Assembly (NCBI GenBank): GCA_031283795.1
Contig: JAITBB010000081.1
Coordinates: 1-9,266 of the forward strand
Direction: 5' to 3'
Length of the DNA stretch: 9,266 nucleotides
Source of the DNA: Rickettsiales bacterium
GTDB lineage: Bacteria; Pseudomonadota; Alphaproteobacteria; Rickettsiales; UBA1997
Under the pieces are notes generated by a model that worked only from the letters and a program-made list of their open reading frames with translations, searched no databases and was not told the origin of the DNA. The translations under genes were made by a program, and so were the position numbers. Shown piece by piece: positions 1 through 5,949 of this stretch (its first letter is position 1; every line of letters begins with the position of its first letter).

Positions 1-1133
1 CTCTCCCTATCCTTCTGCAGCAGAAATTGTGTTCTCCTGGTGACAGTCTCTCTCCTGAAGTCAATAAATAGCCCTAGGATATCCAATAGATTGAAAAGCT
101 CCGGCTTACCCCTACTGAGAGCAAGCATGTTAACCGGAAAATTCGACTGCAGCGGAGTAAAGGAATACAGTTGGTTCAGAATCACCTCACTCATAACATC
201 CTTTTTCAACTCTATCACCACGCGTATACCCTCCTTACTGGATTCATCCCTCAGATCAGAGATCCCCTCAATTTTCTTTTCCCTCACCAGCTCAGCTATC
301 TTCTCCACAAGTTTTGATTTAATCACCTGGAACGGTATAGATTTTATTATTATAGACTCCCTACCCTTTTTCTCCTCTATGAAGGTTTCACCCCTCATTA
401 TCACAGAGCCTCGTCCTGTTCTAGCGGCCTGGGCATAGCCGCTCCTTCCAATGATCAGACAACCGGTAGGAAAATCCGGAGCAGGGATTATATTGAGCAG
501 CTCTTCCACAGTGATTCCTGGATTATCTATGTATTCAACCGCAGCGCTAATCACCTCTCCAAGATTATGGGGAGGTACATTCGTCGCCATTCCCACAGCA
601 ATTCCAGCGCTTCCATTCACCAGAAGATTTGGGAATTTTGCCGGCAGAACACAGGGTTCTTTTTCCGTCCCATCGTAGTTTGCCACGAAATCAACGGTGT
701 CTTTATCCAGATCATCCACCATAGAGTTAGAAATCTTCTCCATCCTAGCCTCGGTATATCTCTGAGCTGCCGGAGGGTCATCATCTATGGAGCCAAAATT
801 TCCCTGGCCATTTATCAGTGGAACTGCCATGGAAAAATCCTGAGCCATTCTAACCAGAGCCTCATAGATGGAGCTATCACCATGGGGATGGTACTTGCCC
901 ATCACGTCTCCCACTATCTTAGCACACTTCCTGAAGGGCTTGCCATATTCGTAGCCACACTCGTACATGGAATACAGTATTCTCCTGTGCACTGGCTTCA
1001 GGCCATCGCAAACGTCTGGAATTGCCCTCGACACTATTATACTCATCGCATAGTCCAGGTAGGACTTCTTCATCTCATCCGAAATGTCCACACTCACCAC
1101 ATCTCCCTGCCTATCTTCGGCTTCTTCTGACAT
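1..1133 (-). CDS. gyrA: DNA gyrase subunit A (GyrA), N-terminal 377 residues, cut by the left edge
   Basis: Type IIA topoisomerase subunit that cuts and rejoins DNA; with GyrB it introduces negative supercoils using ATP. The reading frame is open from ATG 1133 to base 1 and covers the winged-helix and tower part of the breakage-reunion domain. Visible landmarks are the SRAIPDVCDGLKPVHRRIL block (residues 35-53), the quinolone pocket GKYHPHGDSSIYEA (79-92), GQGNFGSID (109-117) and the catalytic tyrosine in RYTEARM (Tyr126, with Arg125). The positions equivalent to E. coli Ser83 and Asp87 are Ser87 and Glu91, so no classic Ser83 resistance change is present. The residue before Arg125 is Gln, where the family usually has Met. 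ParC is less likely because the sequence follows GyrA throughout. The start is supported by the family N-terminus, a promoter about 30 bases upstream and a weak Shine-Dalgarno (GTGAG). The C-terminal wrapping domain lies outside the window. Confidence 0.97.
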   Translation of the reverse strand, partial: MSEEAEDRQGDVVSVDISDEMKKSYLDYAMSIIVSRAIPDVCDGLKPVHRRILYSMYECGYEYGKPFRKCAKIVGDVMGKYHPHGDSSIYEALVRMAQDFSMAVPLINGQGNFGSIDDDPPAAQRYTEARMEKISNSMVDDLDKDTVDFVANYDGTEKEPCVLPAKFPNLLVNGSAGIAVGMATNVPPHNLGEVISAAVEYIDNPGITVEELLNIIPAPDFPTGCLIIGRSGYAQAARTGRGSVIMRGETFIEEKKGRESIIIKSIPFQVIKSKLVEKIAELVREKKIEGISDLRDESSKEGIRVVIELKKDVMSEVILNQLYSFTPLQSNFPVNMLALSRGKPELFNLLDILGLFIDFRRETVTRRTQFLLQKDRE

Positions 1134-1162
1134 TCATTCTCACTTGATACAATATGCTCAGC

Positions 1163-1191
1163 ATTGTACACATCCGTAATCTATTTTTCAA
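1163..1191 (-). promoter_or_regulatory. Sigma-70-type promoter of gyrA
   Basis: Read on the minus strand, TTGAAA (1191-1186) is followed by a 17-base spacer and TACAAT (1168-1163). Each hexamer differs from consensus by one base. Transcription should begin near 1156, giving a leader of about 23 bases before the gyrA ATG at 1133. A small imperfect dyad (ATGC-TGA-GCAT and flanks) overlaps the -10 and start region. It could be an operator, but it is short. This indicates that gyrA is transcribed on its own rather than only by read-through from tatD. Computed by eye; no start site has been mapped. Confidence 0.7.
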
Positions 1192-1249
1192 GGATTACAG
1201 AAATGTCCGCGCAAAACTATTTTTGATCGGCACAGCACCAGCAGGAATA

Positions 1250-1263
1250 CCAGTTATAACTGG
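1250..1263. other. Perfect 14-base palindrome between tatD and gyrA
   Basis: CCAGTTATAACTGG is a perfect inverted repeat with no spacer. It lies about 60 bases upstream of the gyrA -35 box and about 60 bases past the tatD stop. As RNA it would give only a five-pair stem with a TATA loop and no following U-run, so it is a poor intrinsic terminator. A dimeric DNA-binding protein site is possible. The remainder of the 192-base tatD-gyrA spacer holds the gyrA promoter and nothing else I can name. Confidence 0.4.
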
Positions 1264-1325
1264 CTAAGCTCCCACTAGTCCAATTCCTTCTGCCAGAAAT
1301 CCCCGGAACTTCCTTTTCGACAGAG

Positions 1326-2129
1326 TTAGCGCACCATCCTGTCAAAAAGTCTCAGGGTATTTTGAGACGTCCTTCTAGATATCAGATCATAGTCTTCACC
1401 CAATAGATGCGACAGAAATTCCACAACGTGTTTGACATAGGCTGGCTCGTTCACCTTTCCTCTATGGGGCACTGGAGCTAGATAGGGGGAATCTGTCTCC
1501 ACAATTACCCTGTCCGGAGGTGTGTTTTTGGCAATGTTCTGCACTTCGACAGCATTTCTGAAGGTCAATATGCCGGAAAATGATATGAATCCACCGAGGT
1601 CAAGTCCGGTCCAGGCTAATTCTTTTTCAGAGCAGAAGCAGTGCAGAACAAACCTAAACTGACCGTTCCTACTTTCGGATTTTAAAATTTCAATCATGTC
1701 ACTGTCAGCCTCTCTGGTATGGATAATCAGCGGCAGATTACTTCGTCTACTCGACTCTATATGCATTTCAAAGTTTCTGATCTGATCCGCCCTATTTTCA
1801 GAATTATGGTGATAGTCCAATCCAGATTCCCCTATGGCCACAACCTTTTCATTATCGGTATGCTGCATTATCTCATCCAGTGTGATCTTTCTGGTCAATA
1901 GCTCATCTGGATGGTGCCCCACGGAGCAGAACACATTGTCATAGCCACTGGTAACTCGAATCAGCTCTGGCACCTCATCAATGCTGGCACAAACGTTATT
2001 TATTATTGCCACTCCGCTGGAGTGAGCCCTCTCCATAACCTCGTCAATATTTTTTCCTTGACCAGCAAGGTGCAGCAGATGGCAATGACTATCGATGAGA
2101 AAATTATTCTCCAAATTATTCAAAAACAT
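1326..2129 (-). CDS. tatD: TatD-family metal-dependent hydrolase / DNase
   Basis: Cytoplasmic TIM-barrel hydrolase of the amidohydrolase superfamily; characterised members are 3'-5' exonucleases that use two metal ions and act in DNA repair or degradation. At 267 residues it has the usual TatD/YcfH length. All metal ligands are visible: DSHCHL (His15, His17), GESGLDY (Glu101), IIHTREA (His137), VLHCF (His163) and ETDSPYLAP (Asp213), plus the family GHHPDE block (71-76). Nothing suggests decay. The ATG at 2129 is the only credible start because the frame meets TAG at 2174-2172 upstream with no better start between. It has no recognisable Shine-Dalgarno. The gene lies 115 bases downstream of rluC and may have its own promoter just upstream. 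The exact substrate cannot be told from sequence, and the symbol is the family name. Confidence 0.95.
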   Translation of the reverse strand: MFLNNLENNFLIDSHCHLLHLAGQGKNIDEVMERAHSSGVAIINNVCASIDEVPELIRVTSGYDNVFCSVGHHPDELLTRKITLDEIMQHTDNEKVVAIGESGLDYHHNSENRADQIRNFEMHIESSRRSNLPLIIHTREADSDMIEILKSESRNGQFRFVLHCFCSEKELAWTGLDLGGFISFSGILTFRNAVEVQNIAKNTPPDRVIVETDSPYLAPVPHRGKVNEPAYVKHVVEFLSHLLGEDYDLISRRTSQNTLRLFDRMVR

Positions 2130-2152
2130 ATAAAATATTTTACCGCTCGGCC

Positions 2153-2181
2153 ATAATATTCCTCTGAGGTCCTAAATGCAA
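2153..2181 (-). promoter_or_regulatory. Possible promoter of tatD with a very short leader
   Basis: On the minus strand TTGCAT (2181-2176), a 17-base spacer and TATTAT (2158-2153) would start transcription near 2146, only about 17 bases before the tatD ATG. The -10 box matches consensus at 5 of 6 positions, but the -35 at only 3 of 6, so this is tentative. The 115-base spacer also has a short hairpin GGTCC/GGACC (2168-2172 with 2187-2191) and another CCTATT/AATAGG (2207-2212 with 2224-2229). Neither is followed by a U-run in the rluC direction, so termination after rluC is unclear. Confidence 0.35.
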
Positions 2182-2244
2182 GTCCCGGACCCCACGCCTG
2201 CCCTGTCCTATTGATGACACCGGAATAGGGTAATGGAAAACTCA

Positions 2245-3246
2245 CTAGAGAAATTCCCTCCAATTTCCAAAGACTCTGTCCAGAATCTTTTCCATGTGTT
2301 TTGGGATTCTAGCGACGAACATATGTTCTCTCTGGAATATCTTCAGAGTGGCCCTGTGGGAATGTAGTTGCAACTTAGTGGTGATCCCTCCTCCGGCGTC
2401 TTCGCCACCATACTTAAAATCTCCCAGCAGCGGACTGCCAATTTCTCTGAAGTGGACTCTAATCTGATGTGTTCGACCCGTTACTATTTCCGCCCTGACG
2501 AAGGATAAATCATAGTCTCTGGAATAGGATAGGACGCTGTAGTTGGTGAGTGCCTCCTGGCCACCCAGTCTGTCCACATAGACCTTTTCCACCCCACTCT
2601 CATATTTCTTAGTCAGAGGATAGTCTATGGAGCTGCTAGTCCTGGCCATCTGCCCTTTGGCGATGAGAAGATACTCTTTCCTGATATTCTCCCGGCTCCT
2701 GAAAATTTTTGCTAGCCCCTTGGCCATTGACGGATTCTTTGCCATAATGAGTACTCCGGTAGTGTACCTATCTAGACGATGGACCAATCTGGGCTGTCCG
2801 CCACCGCTAGATATGTTTTTTAGCATCCTGTCAACACTCATTCCTATGCTGGTACCCCCCTGCACTGGCAGACCATAGGGTTTATCTATGACCAGCAGAT
2901 CATCATCCTCGTATATGATATTATCCATCAGAAGCCTGCTACAGCCAACCATCGCCACTACGTCTTTCTCTTCGGACCGATCCACAGTTCTGTCGGTTCC
3001 ACCTCTGTCACATTTCAATGGATTCCTCAGGACCTTCTCTACAAAATCTGAGAATCTAATCAGGTCGCAGCTCCTTAGCCTGTAATTTTGTCCCACCTTC
3101 ATGCCATTGACAGTAATTTCCCTCTTTCTTATGAATTTCCAAATGTCTGTAATTCTGCCATTGGGATATTTTACCCGCAGAAATCTATCGAGACCCATAT
3201 CCTCCTGGGTTCTGTCAACTACCAGACTAATAATTTTCCCGCTCAT
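2245..3246 (-). CDS. rluC: 23S rRNA pseudouridine synthase, RluC/RluD family
   Basis: Converts specific uridines of 23S rRNA to pseudouridine; E. coli RluC acts at positions 955, 2504 and 2580. The 333-residue protein has an N-terminal S4 RNA-binding domain (about 15-66, with WKFIRKREITVNG at 36-48) and a catalytic domain from about residue 110. The latter carries the HRLDRYTTG motif (156-164, nucleophile Asp159), GRTHQIRVHF (257-266) and LHSHRATL (294-301). The S4 segment resembles RluC more than RluD, but I cannot fix the target uridines. ATG 3246 lies 3 bases after the lptD stop, so translation is probably coupled; no clear Shine-Dalgarno precedes it. An internal ATG at codon 17 (3198) has AGGAGG two bases upstream. 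The first 16 residues still align with the family N-terminus, so the long form is preferred. Confidence 0.93.
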   Translation of the reverse strand: MSGKIISLVVDRTQEDMGLDRFLRVKYPNGRITDIWKFIRKREITVNGMKVGQNYRLRSCDLIRFSDFVEKVLRNPLKCDRGGTDRTVDRSEEKDVVAMVGCSRLLMDNIIYEDDDLLVIDKPYGLPVQGGTSIGMSVDRMLKNISSGGGQPRLVHRLDRYTTGVLIMAKNPSMAKGLAKIFRSRENIRKEYLLIAKGQMARTSSSIDYPLTKKYESGVEKVYVDRLGGQEALTNYSVLSYSRDYDLSFVRAEIVTGRTHQIRVHFREIGSPLLGDFKYGGEDAGGGITTKLQLHSHRATLKIFQREHMFVARIPKHMEKILDRVFGNWREFL

Positions 3247-3249
3247 TTG

Positions 3250-5400
3250 CTAGTTCTTTATTCTAAAATTAAAGCTGATGGACGTGTCATTTCGATCGAA
3301 GAAATTTTCAAAATTTCGTCGGCCTATGGCAAATTTTGTCACATAGCAACCATCTTCGTAGATAATACCCATTCCAAACCCGGTAACTCTTCGCAGTCGT
3401 AGATCATTGCTAATTTCCAAGCGAGAGTGAAGTTTCTCTGTTATTCTATAGCCCAGTAGAGTGTTTATCTGTGTCTGTTCCTTTCCCTCCACTCTACTTC
3501 TAGCACTCCTATGACTGTAGGAGACGCTGAGAGATAGTTTTCTATATAGCATATTGAGAAATAGATCTTCTCTATCCAACTTAAAGTCCCGGCCATCGAT
3601 GTAGTTTATGTAGTCAACCGAAGTGCCACCATAGGTATAGTTGAATGCCAGCAGGATATGGGAAAATTCCCTCTCAAAAAAACCTATTCTATGTCTATTG
3701 TCAATGAAATCTCTATAGCCCTGACCCAGACTAAGCGTAAACTCGCCAATTGGAGTACCGGACATGGCTCGGATACCATAGTTGATTCTGTTGCCCGTTT
3801 CTATAAGGTCATGGCCACTATACCTGTTGGCCGAAAATAGATTGTTCATATTCAGTTCAGAGTTTTTACTATCCATATCCAGAATATTCATAGATCTCTT
3901 TCTGCTGCCGAAGTACTGTAGAACCGGATCTATGACTATTCCACCGGGAATAAAGAATGGATAGGATAGCTTCAGCGAAAATTCTGGGTATACCCTTGAA
4001 TTATCACCATTGGTTCCATTTCCATAGACTCTATAGTAAAAACTGGAGTGCAGTGCCAGATCCATGGCTATATAGAGACCATTCAGAATATTCGCATTCC
4101 CAAGGCCAAGGTCCAAATTGAATTTACCATATTCTCTGTCTCTATTCCTAAAGGAATTTAGTGCATCCGCTGCACTGGTTTTCAGATAGAATCTGGTGTT
4201 AGCCATACCAGCCAGACTGTCACTGCTATACTGCTGTTCCAGTGCCAAAAGGAAGTGCGGAGTCTCAGAGACTCCGGCATTGCTGCGCTCTCTTATCTGC
4301 TGGAAGCTAAAAGTATCCAGTTTTAAATGGCTCCTCTCATACATCTTCAGAATGGAAACACTAGATTCCAATGTCTCTCTAAGGTCGCCAAAGTAGTCTC
4401 TGACCACATAGGGATCACTAACATAACCTACGTTGCCGGTCACGTAGATTTCATTGCCAAGATACACTTCGGAGGCTAATTTATACGACATTCGGGCGTT
4501 TCTATGGACACCCTCGTCCTCCTCACTAGTATTGTTCATGTTTTTTATATTCTCAGACTGGTTGTTATCGTAAATATGACTACTAAGGAAATCCATGTAG
4601 AACCTCTCCCCCTTCGAAAACCTGACGACCGAGTTGAGGAGGAAATTACCCCTCTGATACACAAGGGGTTCTAATATGATGTCCAGATTGTCCAGGAAAT
4701 AGAGTTTTATGGGCAGAGATATACCATAGCCATAGTAGCTCCTTTTGCTCAGAGATGGCGAAGATGGACCAGAAACCCTCACATCCAGCTCTCGGCTCGT
4801 GACTAGACGGGGTAGGTAGAAAAATGGTATGTTGAAAAATCTAATGAACACATTGTCAAGATATATTCTTTTTTTATTCCTATCTACATGTGATTTCTTC
4901 GAATAGATGGACAACACCTGGATTTTATCCTTTTCCATTTGGAGCATAATGTCATCGTAGGATAAATTTGTGTCCAGATCGCTATTGGGACAAAAATAGT
5001 AGGTGGAGTTGTAGCCAAAGTAATTATAGTCATCCTCCTTCTCCATCCGTTCAGAAACTATGCTGATTCCTCTATTGAGAATGATTCCAGCGTTATTGAA
5101 CGTGCCCATGGTCAGATTTGACGATATTTCAGCCCTCTCGGCGAACATATTATTTTTTTCGCCGTCCACCATTTTCACCTTTCTGTCCAGATAGATCTTT
5201 CCATTTTCCCTATCGTAGACAACGCTATCGGCGGTAATATTATATTCACCCTGGGTTATTTTAACGCCGCCCCCAACGGAGACCACCGATTTTTTAATCT
5301 CAGAGTTTACACGGCTCCCCTCTATGATGAGGACATTATTTTTACCTTCTCCAAAGGCACCGGGCCCTAGAAACAAAAATAGTAGCAGAATCCCTCGCAA
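3250..5400 (-). CDS. lptD: LPS-assembly outer-membrane protein LptD (OstA/Imp)
   Basis: Outer-membrane beta-barrel that, with the lipoprotein LptE, inserts lipopolysaccharide into the outer leaflet. The 716-residue protein is a little shorter than E. coli LptD (784). It has a signal peptide (MRGILLLFLFLGPGAFG, probable cleavage before Glu18), a periplasmic LptA-like jellyroll (about 22-150), the family block around IPFFYLPRL (191-199), an SGPSSPSLSKRSYYG segment (210-224) and a long barrel of alternating strands ending in FNFRIKN. Only two cysteines exist, Cys137 at the end of the jellyroll and Cys685 near the C-terminus; they match sites where the family forms interdomain disulfides, so one such bond is likely. 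The start is TTG at 5400: an in-frame TAG lies 9 bases upstream, AGGAG is 3 bases upstream, and this start gives an intact signal peptide. First gene of an operon with rluC. Confidence 0.95.
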   Translation of the reverse strand: MRGILLLFLFLGPGAFGEGKNNVLIIEGSRVNSEIKKSVVSVGGGVKITQGEYNITADSVVYDRENGKIYLDRKVKMVDGEKNNMFAERAEISSNLTMGTFNNAGIILNRGISIVSERMEKEDDYNYFGYNSTYYFCPNSDLDTNLSYDDIMLQMEKDKIQVLSIYSKKSHVDRNKKRIYLDNVFIRFFNIPFFYLPRLVTSRELDVRVSGPSSPSLSKRSYYGYGISLPIKLYFLDNLDIILEPLVYQRGNFLLNSVVRFSKGERFYMDFLSSHIYDNNQSENIKNMNNTSEEDEGVHRNARMSYKLASEVYLGNEIYVTGNVGYVSDPYVVRDYFGDLRETLESSVSILKMYERSHLKLDTFSFQQIRERSNAGVSETPHFLLALEQQYSSDSLAGMANTRFYLKTSAADALNSFRNRDREYGKFNLDLGLGNANILNGLYIAMDLALHSSFYYRVYGNGTNGDNSRVYPEFSLKLSYPFFIPGGIVIDPVLQYFGSRKRSMNILDMDSKNSELNMNNLFSANRYSGHDLIETGNRINYGIRAMSGTPIGEFTLSLGQGYRDFIDNRHRIGFFEREFSHILLAFNYTYGGTSVDYINYIDGRDFKLDREDLFLNMLYRKLSLSVSYSHRSARSRVEGKEQTQINTLLGYRITEKLHSRLEISNDLRLRRVTGFGMGIIYEDGCYVTKFAIGRRNFENFFDRNDTSISFNFRIKN

Positions 5401-5410
5401 AATCTCCTAA
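5401..5410 (-). promoter_or_regulatory. Ribosome binding site that fixes the TTG start of lptD
   Basis: Read on the minus strand, TTAGGAGATT sits directly before TTG 5400. AGGAG (5408-5404) is three bases from the start codon, a short spacing like that of the AGGAGG in front of the NlpC/P60 gene in this window. An in-frame stop overlaps it (TAG, 5409-5407), so no longer LptD is possible. A TTG start usually lowers initiation, which would suit a low-copy outer-membrane assembly protein. Confidence 0.75.
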
Positions 5411-5533
5411 ATTCAGAATTGTTGGAGCTATAGTAGAGCTGAGAAAATTAATAATCCAGGGAATATATTGGAGCCACCCCGGCGGTCTTCCCAACAATAG
5501 GGAACTCCAACCATCAACTCAGGAGGACAGAAA

Positions 5534-5566
5534 ATCTCGAGACGGCCAAAGCCGTCTCTTAGAGAT
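5534..5566 (-). terminator. GC-rich hairpin in the lptD leader, possible attenuator or small-RNA terminator
   Basis: On the minus strand GAGACGGC (5558-5551), loop TTTG, GCCGTCTC (5546-5539) form a perfect eight-pair stem. An outer helix ATCTC/GAGAT (5566-5562 with 5538-5534) extends it, with TAA bulged. The stem is followed by TTTCTG, a weak U-run. It begins about 40 bases after the predicted transcription start, so it could end a short RNA of about 70 bases or attenuate lptD. On the plus strand no T-run follows the stem. Function is unproven. Confidence 0.4.
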
Positions 5567-5610
5567 ATTATGGAAAATATAGAAAATGTATATCACCTAT
5601 ACAACTGAAG

Positions 5611-5638
5611 ATTGTATTTATGTTTTTTAATATGTCAA
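5611..5638 (-). promoter_or_regulatory. Strong sigma-70-type promoter, minus strand, for lptD-rluC
   Basis: Read on the minus strand, a perfect TTGACA (5638-5633), a 16-base AT-rich spacer and TACAAT (5616-5611) lie in the most AT-rich part of the divergent intergenic region. The -10 has one mismatch and is identical to that of the gyrA promoter. A start near 5604 gives a leader of about 200 bases to the lptD TTG. A separate short RNA from this promoter is the alternative. Confidence 0.65.
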
Positions 5639-5706
5639 TACAGTATATGTTATAAAAATTTATTTCATTGGATCGGAAAAGCCGTGGAACATAGTTATCT
5701 GAAGAG

Positions 5707-5783
5707 TCTGGAGGCCAGATAAACAATTAAGTGTTTTTGTCCAGATAATCAATTGTCTGGTAGATTATGTCGGGGGATTCTGG
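5707..5783. repeat. Cluster of CCAGA/TCTGG direct and inverted repeats upstream of rplM
   Basis: Two direct copies of CCAGATAAWCAATT start at 5715 and 5741 (13 of 14 identical, 26 bases apart). TCTGG, the inverse of CCAGA, occurs at 5707, 5756 and 5779. This yields a tight inverted repeat (5707-5719, 3-base gap) and a near-palindrome of 20 bases (5741-5760). The arrangement looks like an operator array or binding sites for a dimeric regulator, and the second site lies inside a possible rplM promoter spacer. I do not know a regulator with this half-site. Confidence 0.45.
5737..5766 (+). promoter_or_regulatory. Possible promoter for rplM-rpsI
   Basis: TTGTCC (5737-5742), an 18-base spacer and TAGATT (5761-5766) match consensus at 4 of 6 positions in each box. 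It is the best-spaced plus-strand candidate I found and contains the CCAGA/TCTGG near-palindrome between the boxes. A second candidate, TTGACT (5837-5842) with TATAGC (5857-5862), has a spacer of only 14 bases. Neither is convincing alone. Confidence 0.25.
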
Positions 5784-5949
5784 CTAGTGTCTACAACTAT
5801 TGCTAAGTAGTCTCGAACTATTTATTTATTCTGAGCTTGACTTATAAAGAGAGAGCTATAGCCTGAGCTGGTCCATACGCCTAGCAGGTTTGGGCGTGTT
5901 TGTGGGTAGAGTGTTAGTGTGAGTTTAATTTTGGGTGTGACTATCTTTT
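5767..5949 (+). promoter_or_regulatory. Probable 5' leader region of rplM, G/T-rich and almost free of C
   Basis: No gene is visible here. A seven-pair hairpin ATACGCC (5875-5881) with GGCGTGT (5893-5899, one G-U pair, 11-base loop) is followed by 45 bases (5896-5940) that contain no C. There is no Shine-Dalgarno before the ATG at 5950. L13 is known in E. coli to control its own operon at the leader mRNA, so an autoregulatory site is conceivable, but I cannot align this leader to a known L13 site. Confidence 0.3.

Larger units (their letters stand above)
5401..5604 (-). promoter_or_regulatory. Long, potentially structured 5' leader of lptD
   Basis: If transcription starts at the promoter ending at 5611, lptD has a leader of about 200 bases. 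In transcript order it contains a GC-rich hairpin (5566-5534), an anti-Shine-Dalgarno stretch CTCCTGA (5525-5519) and a hairpin TTGGAG/TTCCC-loop-GGGAA/CTCCAA (5510-5468). Near the start follows CTCCAACAAT (5427-5418), 10 bases before the Shine-Dalgarno. That last element can pair either with GTTGGAG (5511-5505) or with the hairpin loop ATTGTTGG (5498-5491), so alternative folds are possible. I do not recognise a known riboswitch class. The pairings are seen in the sequence; regulation is inference. Confidence 0.4.

Noticed and set aside
567..1130. 187-codon open frame on the plus strand
   Set aside because: It lies wholly opposite gyrA, whose minus-strand frame gives a clear GyrA protein; the plus frame has no family features.
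3196..3206. AGGAGG two bases before an internal ATG (codon 17) of rluC
   Set aside because: The first 16 residues align with the family N-terminus, and AGG/GAG codons often create such runs here. Kept as an internal site, not as the start.
5570..5608. 12-codon frame on the plus strand after an AGGAGG (5521-5526)
   Set aside because: The Shine-Dalgarno is more than 40 bases from the ATG, and the frame is too short to support.
5900..5910. DnaA-box-like TGTGGGTAG, with an AT-rich region nearby, as a replication origin
   Set aside because: Only one poor match (7 of 9) and no cluster of boxes; ordinary intergenic DNA explains the AT-richness.
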